The position numbers were made by a program, and so were the translations under genes. Positions 53,170 to 61,789 of a stretch of DNA of 64,000 nt are shown piece after piece. The notes beneath the pieces are model-generated. The model was not told the origin of the DNA, did no database searches, and saw only the letters and a program-made list of their open reading frames with translations. Location of the stretch: assembly GCF_900232825.1 (NCBI RefSeq), contig NZ_OCTP01000010.1:620001-684000 (forward strand), in the 5' to 3' direction. This DNA comes from Anaerococcus sp. Marseille-P3625. Its GTDB lineage: Bacteria > Bacillota > Clostridia > Tissierellales > Peptoniphilaceae. The number at the start of each line of letters is the position of its first letter. Within the stretch, counting starts at the first letter, position 1.

Positions 53170-55153
53170 CTTCTTCTTCCTCTCTTAAATATTCAATTAT
53201 TGCTTTTTTGAGCAATTTTTCAGCATTTTCCATGCTCATATCTAATTGGGTGGCTGCAGCCGTTAGATGGCCTCCACCTCCGATACGCTCTAGTATTAAT
53301 TGTACACTTATATCGCCTAAGCTTCTACCTGAAATGTGAATTTTATTATTTGCTCTTGTCAAAACAAAGCTTGCTTTTACACCTTTTATGCTTAATAAAT
53401 CATCGGCAGCTTGGCTTGCTATAAGGGTTGAACCGTCTATATCTCTATTAAAATGAGCAATAGCAATCATATCATTAACTATACTCGAATCTGCAATTAC
53501 TTCAGATTTATATCTAACAATTTCAAAGTCATCTTTAAACATTCGTTTTATATAAACTGTATCTGCTCCCCAACGCTTTAATATACTTGCAGCTTCAAAA
53601 GTTCTTACACCTGTTTGATATACAAAGTTTTTGGTATCAACTGTAATTCCAGCAAGAAGTGCTTCAGCAACTGGCGTTCTTGCCTTGAAATTCTCATCCA
53701 AATAATTAAGTATTTCAGTTACTAATTCTGAAGCTGATGAAGCATAGGGTTCGATATATGAAATAGTAGATTTTTTAATATAATCTTTACCTCTTCTGTG
53801 GTGGTCAATTATAAATATTTGATCAGTTTTATCTATAAGACTTGGTGCTTCAGTTGAGTTTTTCCTATGATTATCGCAAACTACAATCAAAGATGATGGT
53901 TTGATTTTTGATAAAGCTTCTTCTTCTGTCAAAATATGATCTTTAAGTTCCCCCAAATTATTAATAGAGCTGTTGTAAATATTTTCAATTTGTCTTGGAA
54001 TTTCATTTAAAACTAAATAAGCATCTTTTTCTAAAAATCTTACCCCTTCGTAAACTCCCAAAGCTGAGCCAAAAGAATCCATGTCCGGATTATTATGACC
54101 CATAACAAATACATCGCTGCTTGATTCTACAATCCTCTTTAAGGCTCCTGAAATAACTCTAGATTTTACTTTTGATGTTTTTTCTGTGGCCTTGCTTTTG
54201 CCGCCAAAATATTCGTAATTATCTTTATGTTTTACTACCGCTTGATCTCCACCACGGGATAAGGCTATTTCTATTGAAACCCTAGAATCATTGTAAATTT
54301 CATTTGGATTTTGGCCCAAAACCCCAACTCCTATAGATAAGGTAGGATTTATTAGATTTCCATAGCTAATTTTCCTAACTTCATCAAGGATTGAAAATTT
54401 GCTTTCGTATATTTTCATGTAATCTTGATATTCCATGACGACCAAGTATCTATCATTTTCGTATTTTCTTACTACACCTGTTCTTGATTTGAAATATTCG
54501 TTAATCGTTCTATCAATTGCCCCCAAAACTTGAGGTCTATTTAATGAATCGGTTGCATTTCTCAAATCTTCATAATTGTCTAAATAAATTGTAAAAAATA
54601 CCAATCTCTTATCTTTAAAAAGTTGCTTGATTGACTCATCGTAAGTGTTATCAATGCCGTAGATAAAAGTTTCGATTTCATCTAGTTCATCATTTTTGAC
54701 ATTATTAAAATGAAACTGAATTTTTTTATCTCCAATCTCAGCCACTAAAGCTCGATCAGATTTTGTTTCGTTAAAATTTAATTTGGCAATTGCTGGTATT
54801 ATTTTACTAATATCACTTCCTATTAGTTCATCGTCTGGAAATAAGTTTCTAAAGTAGGTGTTGTGCCACTTTATTTGTTTTTTTTCATTTAAAACGACAA
54901 TCGGAAATGGCATTTCAAAAACCAAACTTTTTGTGATGCTATTAAAACTAATGTCTACTTCATCTACGTATTTTTGCAAAAGATCTTGGTTGTAATCAAC
55001 TATATTTCTCAGATGAAAATATAAGGCGAGACATAGTATTAGAGCAATTATTCCAAGAACTGGATTAAAATATATAAGGATAAAAGAAATTACGATTGGT
55101 AGAGCCAAAATCCCGGGTATTTGTTCTTTTCCTCTTATCTTAAATTTTTCCAT
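53147..55153 (-). CDS. gdpP: Cyclic-di-AMP phosphodiesterase GdpP
   Basis: A 668-residue membrane enzyme that hydrolyses c-di-AMP. Two membrane helices (about residues 10-48) are followed by a degenerate PAS domain, a degenerate GGDEF-like domain (about 170-305) and the DHH/DHHA1 catalytic part. The DHH part has VMGHNNPDMDSFGSA near residue 347 and IIDHHRRGKDY near 420, and the DHHA1 part has GGGGHLTAAATQ near 630. ATG 55153 has GGAGG five bases upstream; an earlier in-frame TTG is part of that site. It controls c-di-AMP levels linked to wall and osmotic balance. Confidence 0.97.
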   Translation of the reverse strand: MEKFKIRGKEQIPGILALPIVISFILIYFNPVLGIIALILCLALYFHLRNIVDYNQDLLQKYVDEVDISFNSITKSLVFEMPFPIVVLNEKKQIKWHNTYFRNLFPDDELIGSDISKIIPAIAKLNFNETKSDRALVAEIGDKKIQFHFNNVKNDELDEIETFIYGIDNTYDESIKQLFKDKRLVFFTIYLDNYEDLRNATDSLNRPQVLGAIDRTINEYFKSRTGVVRKYENDRYLVVMEYQDYMKIYESKFSILDEVRKISYGNLINPTLSIGVGVLGQNPNEIYNDSRVSIEIALSRGGDQAVVKHKDNYEYFGGKSKATEKTSKVKSRVISGALKRIVESSSDVFVMGHNNPDMDSFGSALGVYEGVRFLEKDAYLVLNEIPRQIENIYNSSINNLGELKDHILTEEEALSKIKPSSLIVVCDNHRKNSTEAPSLIDKTDQIFIIDHHRRGKDYIKKSTISYIEPYASSASELVTEILNYLDENFKARTPVAEALLAGITVDTKNFVYQTGVRTFEAASILKRWGADTVYIKRMFKDDFEIVRYKSEVIADSSIVNDMIAIAHFNRDIDGSTLIASQAADDLLSIKGVKASFVLTRANNKIHISGRSLGDISVQLILERIGGGGHLTAAATQLDMSMENAEKLLKKAIIEYLREEEEDESNTNR

Positions 55154-56045
55154 AGATTCCTCCAAGTTTTTTTCTTAAATCCATAAATAGATCAATTATA
55201 CCTAAAATGAAAAACATTATAGCTAGCAAATAAAAAAACATCAATATAAAAAACCACTGCAAACTCCTGCTTAAAAGACTTTGCCTATAAGTAAGAATAT
55301 AGTCAAAGGTGAACATCCCATTAAAGGTAAAAATCGCTAAAAGCATAAAAATAATGTTAAGCATTATATATGATTTATTTACCCCAAAAAAGCCTAACAA
55401 AAAATAACTTACTAGGGAAAAGATAGAAATTACAAGCAGATCTTTCTTTTCTAATCTAAAAGTATTTACATTAGCTAAATCTTTGCCAAGATTTTTATAA
55501 GATAAAAAATTTCTAATAATTTTAAGGCCTATAAGGCTATAAATTAATGAAATACTTGAAAGTATTGCTGGATATAGAGCAAAAGATGCTTTATAATAGC
55601 TAATTGGAATTTTGTAATTAGTACTTTCTTCTAAAGCTCCTTTAAGCTCCTTTGCAAGCTTATTTATATCAACATTTTCCATTAGCATTGAAAGCTTACA
55701 GATTAAAATTAAAATCAAACTAATAAATATCCAAGATATTACTATTTGCTCTTTATCAGAGATTCCCGATTTAATAATAGCAATAAAAATCAAACTAATT
55801 ATTAAAAAAGGCAAGATATTTAAAATGATAAATTTAAAATTTGAAAAAATATAAGCCATCAATAAGCCAAGACCTAAGGCTATTAAATATTTGCTTAAGC
55901 CATAAGAAAAACAAACTATAGCAAGTAATATTGGGCAAAGTGCGATGACTAATAAGGATGCATCACTAATTAAAAATAAAATAGTAACTATGCAAATCCC
56001 CAATAAAATATTTATAATTTGCTTGAAATTTTCGCTAATATTCAT
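55140..56045 (-). CDS. DUF2232 membrane protein (YybS-like)
   Basis: A 301-residue protein with about eight hydrophobic segments and few charges. Its place just before gdpP, rplI and dnaB is that of YybS (DUF2232) in Bacillus. It likely serves as an integral membrane component of an unknown transporter or modulator; the role is not established. ATG 56045 is chosen because GAGG lies six bases upstream; the ATG at 56051 is too close. It overlaps gdpP by 14 bp and heads the operon. Confidence 0.85.
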   Translation of the reverse strand: MNISENFKQIINILLGICIVTILFLISDASLLVIALCPILLAIVCFSYGLSKYLIALGLGLLMAYIFSNFKFIILNILPFLIISLIFIAIIKSGISDKEQIVISWIFISLILILICKLSMLMENVDINKLAKELKGALEESTNYKIPISYYKASFALYPAILSSISLIYSLIGLKIIRNFLSYKNLGKDLANVNTFRLEKKDLLVISIFSLVSYFLLGFFGVNKSYIMLNIIFMLLAIFTFNGMFTFDYILTYRQSLLSRSLQWFFILMFFYLLAIMFFILGIIDLFMDLRKKLGGIYGKI

Positions 56046-56221
56046 AAACATCCTCTTAACTTATTTTAGCATATATCCCTATTTTAAAACAGTGTTTATT
56101 TATATTACTTCAAAAAATCAGCTTATCAATAATTATTTACAAAATCTCTCTAATTTCTTTAAGTGTAATTACTAATAAGTGTCGGTATACTATAACTATA
56201 ACGAAAATACAGGGGTGTCCT

Positions 56222-58357
56222 ATGCAATTACAGGAAATAGATGATTACGATATATCGATTATAAGCGATCCTCATGTACTTAGCTTTGATTTAATAGCAG
56301 ATACTGAAGATTTTAAAAAAGAAATTAAAATAGATAGAAAATTAATGGTTGAAAGCGAAGCCTTGTTTAAGGAGGCTTTAAGCTTAGTAGATAAAGCAAA
56401 TAGTGAATTTTTATTTATTCCTGGTGATCTAGTAAAAGATGGCGAATATAAATCTCATCAAGTTGTAAAAGAAAATTTATTGGCTTGGAAAAATAAAGAT
56501 GAAAAACGAGAAGTTTTTCTAATTCCAGGTAACCATGACTTAAATAATCATAAATCCTACGATTTTAAAAAAGATAAACCTACAAAAAATATAAATCCAA
56601 GGGAATTTTTGGATTTATACGATTTTGTTTTCAAAAATCCTTATATACTTGAAATGTATAAGGATTCTGATATTTTTAAGACTTATTTAGATGAAGTCAA
56701 CAAAAAATACGATAGAAAAGAAGAATTTTCTTATTACGCTCATGGATATTTTTCATATGTAGCTAGAATTCCAAGCAATAGAAATGATAGCACTGGCCTT
56801 ACTTTAATATCAATTGACACATCCATTTATTCAGCAGACACTGAGCAAAATCACAGAGATCAAAGAGAAAATGTAGCAGGATCTATAACTTTAAGTCAAA
56901 TGAAGTGGATTGTAGAAAAAATTGATCAAGCCAAAGCTCGTAAAGATCTAATTTTTGTCATGGCTCACCATGCTATTATGCCAAATTTTAGAAATCAAGA
57001 ACTAGTTTTTTCTCCTTTTATAATAAAAGAATGGAGAAGTAAATATGTTGATGATAATCCAAAAATAAATGGAAAAACTCCAATTGAGGTATTAGCTGAT
57101 AATGGAGTAAAATTTGTTTTTACAGGTCATTTGCATGAAAATGGTACTGCTAAGTATACTTCAGAAATTGGCAATGTTATCTATGACATCCAAACAGGCT
57201 CTCCAATAACTTATCCCTTGCCTATTAGGCATATAAAGGTTGTAAATAGGGTGGCCGAAGAAAATGGCTATGAGGTTTATATCAAAACTGAGCTTATAAA
57301 AGAATTTACTTACAAAAACTTAGATGATGAAATTGAAGTGGTTTATGATGCTATAAACTATACCATAAATAAGCAACTTTCACTTAGAGATGTTTTGCAC
57401 AATTACATAAGAATTCAGGTAAATAGTCCTAAGTTTGAACATTTGAATCTAAAAAATGAAATTTCCAATCAAATTTCTTCAAGACTAAATATAAAAATTC
57501 CAGAAAAAGGCTATGTAAATGAGCTTCTATTTCCTATGGTAGAAAAATTTCTACCTATTTATAAAAAACATATTGGAAATATTTATCTAAGAAAGATAGA
57601 TGGAGAATACCAGCTAGTAGTTGAAAAATCCAAAAATTATTTTATAATTAAGGCTAGTAAGCTTGAAGAAGCTATTAATATAATTTTAGATCAAATTCAA
57701 GATAAAATATTAACTCCCTACAAAATCGTAAGATATTGGGATAAAAACATCAACAAAGGTCTTGATATGCCAATAGACGAATACGGCCACAAACTTTACG
57801 ATTTTGCAAATTATTTATACCAATACAAGCCTTTGGGAGAAGACCAACGCCCGGATTTTGTAAATAAAATGATTGATAATCTCAATGATCCTAGCTATGA
57901 TATAATTAATCTATTACTAGATTACATGAAAGATGACATAAACGAAAGTTTTGATAAATTAGCTAGTTTGGTAAAGTTTGAAAAAAATAATTCCAAAGAT
58001 CTATTTTTTGATGACCTTGCAGAAATTAGAGGACTTTGGTTTAAATTAGCTTATAAATATTTAAAATTTAAGGTTAATACCCTAAGAGATTTGCTAGATT
58101 TCTTCTCTATGAATATCACCAAAGAGAAAAAAATTAGCGGAGTTGATTTAGCAAAGACAATTGTAAGGTCAAAATCATTGATAAAAGCCAAGGAAAGCTT
58201 CTCAACGACTATGTTTGGTCAAGCAAGTCTTAGAAAGTTTGTAATTGATATGGTTAATTCCATGAGCGATGAGATGGTAGAAATTTACCAAAATGAAGAT
58301 ACCAATGAATTAGAAAAATATTTTAACTATGTTGAATATGATGATTACAACAAATAG
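56222..58357 (+). CDS. Calcineurin-type metallophosphoesterase
   Basis: A 711-residue protein. The N-terminal metallophosphoesterase domain (about residues 10-345) has all metal motifs in order: SDPHV near residue 16, FIPGDLVKDG near 62, IPGNHDLNNH near 101, AHH near 244 and FTGHLHENG near 302. Mature substrates are unknown. The C-terminal half (about 370-711) is helical, with no domain I recognise. There is no signal peptide. AGGGGTG precedes the ATG. It is divergent from the DUF2232-gdpP operon and monocistronic. Confidence 0.9.
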   Translation: MQLQEIDDYDISIISDPHVLSFDLIADTEDFKKEIKIDRKLMVESEALFKEALSLVDKANSEFLFIPGDLVKDGEYKSHQVVKENLLAWKNKDEKREVFLIPGNHDLNNHKSYDFKKDKPTKNINPREFLDLYDFVFKNPYILEMYKDSDIFKTYLDEVNKKYDRKEEFSYYAHGYFSYVARIPSNRNDSTGLTLISIDTSIYSADTEQNHRDQRENVAGSITLSQMKWIVEKIDQAKARKDLIFVMAHHAIMPNFRNQELVFSPFIIKEWRSKYVDDNPKINGKTPIEVLADNGVKFVFTGHLHENGTAKYTSEIGNVIYDIQTGSPITYPLPIRHIKVVNRVAEENGYEVYIKTELIKEFTYKNLDDEIEVVYDAINYTINKQLSLRDVLHNYIRIQVNSPKFEHLNLKNEISNQISSRLNIKIPEKGYVNELLFPMVEKFLPIYKKHIGNIYLRKIDGEYQLVVEKSKNYFIIKASKLEEAINIILDQIQDKILTPYKIVRYWDKNINKGLDMPIDEYGHKLYDFANYLYQYKPLGEDQRPDFVNKMIDNLNDPSYDIINLLLDYMKDDINESFDKLASLVKFEKNNSKDLFFDDLAEIRGLWFKLAYKYLKFKVNTLRDLLDFFSMNITKEKKISGVDLAKTIVRSKSLIKAKESFSTTMFGQASLRKFVIDMVNSMSDEMVEIYQNEDTNELEKYFNYVEYDDYNK

Positions 58358-58359
58358 AA

Positions 58360-58405
58360 AAAAGGATAGGTTGCTAGAATTTTCTAGCTCCTATCCTTTA
58401 TTAAA
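58360..58405. terminator. Bidirectional terminator between the phosphoesterase and DUF1846 genes
   Basis: A stem AAAGGATAGG ... GCTAGAA / CTAGC ... CCTATCCTTT with T-rich flanks on both strands. It sits between two convergent genes. Confidence 0.85.
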
Positions 58406-58409
58406 ATTA

Positions 58410-59885
58410 TTAATAACCACTATCTTCGCCAAAAACTGGATCTTGAGTGAAATTCATTTTTAGTTTTCTTAACATTCTTTTTTCACTATCATTTAAAATT
58501 ACCGTGCTATGAGCATCTAAATTTTCTAAGTTTTTAATCTCTTCTATTGCCATGTGAGTTAGAGGATTGGTTGTAGCAGAGATTGCAAGAGCTATAAGCA
58601 TTTCATTTATTGAAAGTGATGGTTTGCTTTCTCCAAGAGATTTTGTTTTAAGATTTGAAACAGGTTCAATTATGTGTGGACTTAAAAGCAAAATTTCATC
58701 ATCGATATTTCCAAGTTTTTTTAAGGCATTTAAGATGCAAGCAGCTGGTGCTGAAAATAGTTTTGATTTTTTGCCCTCGATAATATTTCCATCATTTAAT
58801 TTGATTGCAAAGGATTCTTTTCCTGTAATTTTCTCTTTTTCCCTAGCTTTTAAAGCGACAATCCTATCATCAGCATTAATATCAAGATTGCTCATTAGGG
58901 TTTGAATTTTTTCTATGGTTTGATTTGATTCTTTGGCAAGTCTAACATCTACCAAAGCGTTGTAATATCTTCTAATGATTTCTTCTTTGGAAGCTTCTAT
59001 TGCAGCTTTGTCATCAACTATGCAAAATCCTACCATATTTACACCCATATCAGTAGGAGATTTATATGGAGTTTCTCCCATGATTTTTTCAAGTATTCTT
59101 TTTAAAACCGGAAACGCTTCAACATCTCTATTGTAATTTACAGCTGATATGCCGTAGGCTTCAAGATGATAAGGATCAATCATATTTACATCATTAAGAT
59201 TTGCAGTTGCTGCTTCATAAGCCATATTTACTGGATGCATTAGGCCTAAATTCCAAATTGGGAATGTTTCAAATTTTGCATAAGATGATCTTTTGCCCTT
59301 TTCATTGTCAAGATACATTTGAGAAAGACAAGTTGCCATTTTCCCAGAACCGGGACCTGGACCTGTTATTACTACAAGTGGACGATCTGTCACTATATAA
59401 TCATTTTTGCCAAATCCATCTTTTGATAAAATAAGATCGATATTATTTGGATAACCTTTAATATCATAAGTTCTGTAATGATTTATGGATAAATTATCCA
59501 AATATTTTTCAAATCTTATAGCCTTATCCTGATTGGCAAATTGGGTTAATACTATGGAATTTACCTTAAATCCTCTCTTCTCAAAAGCTTGTTTTAATCT
59601 GATTGATTCAGTGTCATAGGAAATTTCATTATCTCCTCTGATTTTATTGTTTTCTATATCGTTAGAATTAATAGTTATTATTATTTCGATTTTTTCCTTT
59701 ATACTATCAAGCATCCTTAGCTTACTATCTGGCAAAAATCCTGGTAATACTCTTGATGCGTGTCCATCGTCAAATAATTTTCCACCAAATTCTAGATATA
59801 ATTTGTCAAAATGACTAATTCGTTCAAGAATTTTCTCCGATTGGAGTTTTATATATTTGTCATTGTCAAAGGCTAATTTATTCAT
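58410..59885 (-). CDS. DUF1846 family protein
   Basis: A 491-residue protein of the DUF1846 family, known from Firmicutes and with solved structures but no assigned function. Recognisable blocks are KIEIIITINSNDIENNKIRG (about residues 65-84), PLVVITGPGPGSGKMATCLS near 170 (a P-loop-like glycine stretch), NLGLMHPVNMAYEAATANL near 212 and AISATTNPLTHMAIEEIKNL near 435. The length is normal for the family. GGAGTAAGCG precedes the ATG. The group II intron now ends about 47 bp upstream, where its own promoter would be expected. Confidence 0.9.
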   Translation of the reverse strand: MNKLAFDNDKYIKLQSEKILERISHFDKLYLEFGGKLFDDGHASRVLPGFLPDSKLRMLDSIKEKIEIIITINSNDIENNKIRGDNEISYDTESIRLKQAFEKRGFKVNSIVLTQFANQDKAIRFEKYLDNLSINHYRTYDIKGYPNNIDLILSKDGFGKNDYIVTDRPLVVITGPGPGSGKMATCLSQMYLDNEKGKRSSYAKFETFPIWNLGLMHPVNMAYEAATANLNDVNMIDPYHLEAYGISAVNYNRDVEAFPVLKRILEKIMGETPYKSPTDMGVNMVGFCIVDDKAAIEASKEEIIRRYYNALVDVRLAKESNQTIEKIQTLMSNLDINADDRIVALKAREKEKITGKESFAIKLNDGNIIEGKKSKLFSAPAACILNALKKLGNIDDEILLLSPHIIEPVSNLKTKSLGESKPSLSINEMLIALAISATTNPLTHMAIEEIKNLENLDAHSTVILNDSEKRMLRKLKMNFTQDPVFGEDSGY

Positions 59886-59932
59886 CGCTTACTCCTTATA
59901 AATTTACATTAAAAAATACAAATAAAATTAAA

Positions 59933-59999
59933 ATCGAATAGGGGCTAAGATCTAGCCCCTTTCACACCACCGTACGTGCCGTTCGGCATACGGCGGTTC
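59933..59999 (-). ncRNA. Group II intron domains V and VI
   Basis: Domain V is the hairpin ACCGCCGTATGCC-GAAC-GGCACGTACGGTGGT (minus strand, about 59965-59998), the catalytic core. Domain VI is AGGGGCTA-GATCT-TAGCCCCT followed by the bulged A (59939) and TTCGAT. The triad position reads CGC-like rather than AGC, a known variant. Confidence 0.87.
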
Positions 60000-60002
60000 A
60001 AT

Positions 60003-61283
60003 TTAATTTACACATGTCCTGCTTATATAGTAATCATAAGGGTCAATTAAGCCTGTTTTGCTTAACCTTTCTTTTGTGATTGCTCTTACTAAGCAGGTTT
60101 TCGTTGCTACAAAATAATACCTATCTCCACAATAGGATGTTAATCTTGCTAGGTCTTTTACTATTCCCATTTTCCTTAACGCCCATTGTCTTTTCTTCGG
60201 TACCTTCCACATTTTCCAGCAGATTATTCTTAGTCTTGTTCTTAGGTGCTCGCTGAAACTTTTTAGTTTACTTTTCATACTAGCTATTTTAAAGTAGTTT
60301 ATCCAGCCTCTTATTACTTCATTTAACTTTTTGATTCTGTATTCTAAGGATACTGACCATTTTCTTGTGGTGAGTTTCTTCATTTTGTCTTTGAATCTTT
60401 TAAATGATGTTTCATGGACTCTTGCTTTCCATTGATTTGTTTTGTTGTCTTTCCAGTAGCCAAATCCTAGATATTTTATTTTGCTTGGTCTTGTTATTTT
60501 ACTTTTTTCTGCATTTACTTTTAGGCCAAGTTTCTTTTCTATGAATCTTGTTATTGAGTGCATTACTCTTGTGGCTGCTGCTTTACTTCCTACAAATATT
60601 AAGCAGTCGTCTGCGTATCTGATGTATCTAAGTTTTCTTGCTTCTAGTTCTTTGTCTAGTTTGTCTAGCATTATGTTGCTTAGCAGTGGTGATAGGTTTC
60701 CTCCTTGTGGGGTTCCTATTTCACTTTTCTCGTATATACCTTTGTTCATTATTCCCGCTTTTAGGTATTTTCTGATTAGTGATTCTGTGTCTGGTGCTTT
60801 GATGTGCTCATGGACTATGCTCATTAGTTTATCTTGTGGCACTTTGTCGAAGAATTTTTCTAGGTCTATGTCTACTACCCATTCGTACCCGTCGTTTAAA
60901 TATTCTAGGCTTTTGATTATTGCCATTTGACAGTTTCTTTCTGGTCTGAAGCCATAGCTTGTTTCAGAAAATCTTTTGTCTATTATCGGGGTTAGGACTT
61001 GTACGATTGCTTGTTGGATTATTCTGTCCATTACTGTTGGTATTCCAAGTTTTCTTTTTCCTCCGTTTGGTTTTGAGATTTCTACTCGGAGTACTGGTTG
61101 TGGTTTGTAGCGTCTTTCGATTATTTCTTGTCTTATCCCTGCCCAGTTTTCTTTGATGTATTCATCTATTTCTTCTACACTTATGCCGTCTGTTCCAGCT
61201 GCTCCTTTGTTGGAGATGACTTTTACTTTTGCTTGGTGCATGTTTTCTGGGTTTAGGATTTGACTGATTAGTTTATCTTCCAT
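60003..61283 (-). CDS. ltrA: Group II intron reverse transcriptase/maturase
   Basis: A 426-residue intron-encoded protein. The reverse transcriptase domain starts KGAAGTDGISVEEIDEYI and includes RKLGIPTVMDRIIQQA, the SYGFRPERNCQMAI block, TPQGGNLSPLLSNIMLD and the catalytic YADD in IRYADDCLIFV near residue 225. The maturase (X/GIIM) part follows, with RKWSVSLEYRIKKLNEVIRG near 310 and WINYFKIASMKS. No HNH endonuclease domain is present, so mobility would be through target-primed or replication-linked routes. The frame is open and the catalytic residues are intact, so it may be active. It ends just before domain V. Confidence 0.96.
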   Translation of the reverse strand: MEDKLISQILNPENMHQAKVKVISNKGAAGTDGISVEEIDEYIKENWAGIRQEIIERRYKPQPVLRVEISKPNGGKRKLGIPTVMDRIIQQAIVQVLTPIIDKRFSETSYGFRPERNCQMAIIKSLEYLNDGYEWVVDIDLEKFFDKVPQDKLMSIVHEHIKAPDTESLIRKYLKAGIMNKGIYEKSEIGTPQGGNLSPLLSNIMLDKLDKELEARKLRYIRYADDCLIFVGSKAAATRVMHSITRFIEKKLGLKVNAEKSKITRPSKIKYLGFGYWKDNKTNQWKARVHETSFKRFKDKMKKLTTRKWSVSLEYRIKKLNEVIRGWINYFKIASMKSKLKSFSEHLRTRLRIICWKMWKVPKKRQWALRKMGIVKDLARLTSYCGDRYYFVATKTCLVRAITKERLSKTGLIDPYDYYISRTCVN

Positions 61284-61761
61284 GTGTGCACTTGCTCCTT
61301 TCCGCTTACATAACTTTTTCTTAGGTGTAAGATTTTGATTTCATTTACGTTTCTTCTACTTTCTCTGTCAGATTTGTTATGCTACATACATTTTGCTTGT
61401 GCTTTTAAATTGTTCGGTCCTTCGGTGTTTCCACCTACTATGACTTCTGCTGACTTCTCACTATTCGTTGTTACTACTTCTTCGCTAGTGAGACCTCACG
61501 GGATAAGCCCTAATACTTTCATCGTTTACTTGCAGAATTTACGCCTTGGGTTTACGGTTACCTTTTGGGTCTTTGCTATCTACAGCTAGCTTGCCCACCT
61601 GTTACGCCTTATATTCTGTTCCTGTTCGTCAAGCCACGATTTCGCTACCCGTTCTTCTCTCCTAGATGTCGCCACCTAAAACTTCGGGGTCGCTATTAGA
61701 TTCGTTGGTAACTACGCTCTGTAGGGATTTTCACCCCAGCATTAGAACATGCCCGTCATAC
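61284..61761 (-). ncRNA. Group II intron domains I-III (no gene)
   Basis: This non-coding stretch of about 480 bases is the structured 5' part of the intron. It includes GCTGGGGTGAAAATCCCTACAG near the start. A hairpin GCTA-GCTGTAGA-TAGC (61575-61590) has a loop TGTAGA (61579-61584) that pairs with the 5' exon end TTTACA (61762-61767) through five Watson-Crick pairs and one G-U, as expected of EBS1-IBS1. No other gene is seen here. Confidence 0.75.
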
Positions 61762-61764
61762 TGT

Positions 61765-61789
61765 AAAAATCGGACGATTGTCCGATTAT
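61765..61789 (-). terminator. apbE terminator, site of intron insertion
   Basis: On the minus strand AATCGGAC-AATC-GTCCGATT (perfect eight-base stem, 61768-61787) is followed by TTT. The stem begins inside the apbE stop codon, and the intron begins within seven bases of the stem. Confidence 0.85.

Larger units (their letters stand above)
59933..61761 (-). mobile_element. Group II intron with reverse transcriptase
   Basis: A ribozyme retroelement of about 1.83 kb on the minus strand. The 5' end is taken as GTATG at 61761, one base away from the consensus GUGYG. The 3' end ...CTATTCGAT is taken at 59933, with a likely branch A at 59939, seven bases from the end. Domains V and VI lie at 59933-59999, the reverse transcriptase is in domain IV, and domains I-III fill the 5' part. 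It is visibly richer in G and C than its neighbours, a sign of transfer. It is inserted right behind the apbE terminator. Confidence 0.92.

Noticed and set aside
60481-60930. A 149-codon plus-strand reading frame opposite the reverse transcriptase
   Set aside because: It is the complement of a conserved enzyme and its composition follows from that.
61335-61589. An 84-codon plus-strand reading frame inside the intron
   Set aside because: It lies antisense to the structured intron RNA, has no ribosome site and no family match. Open frames arise there by chance.
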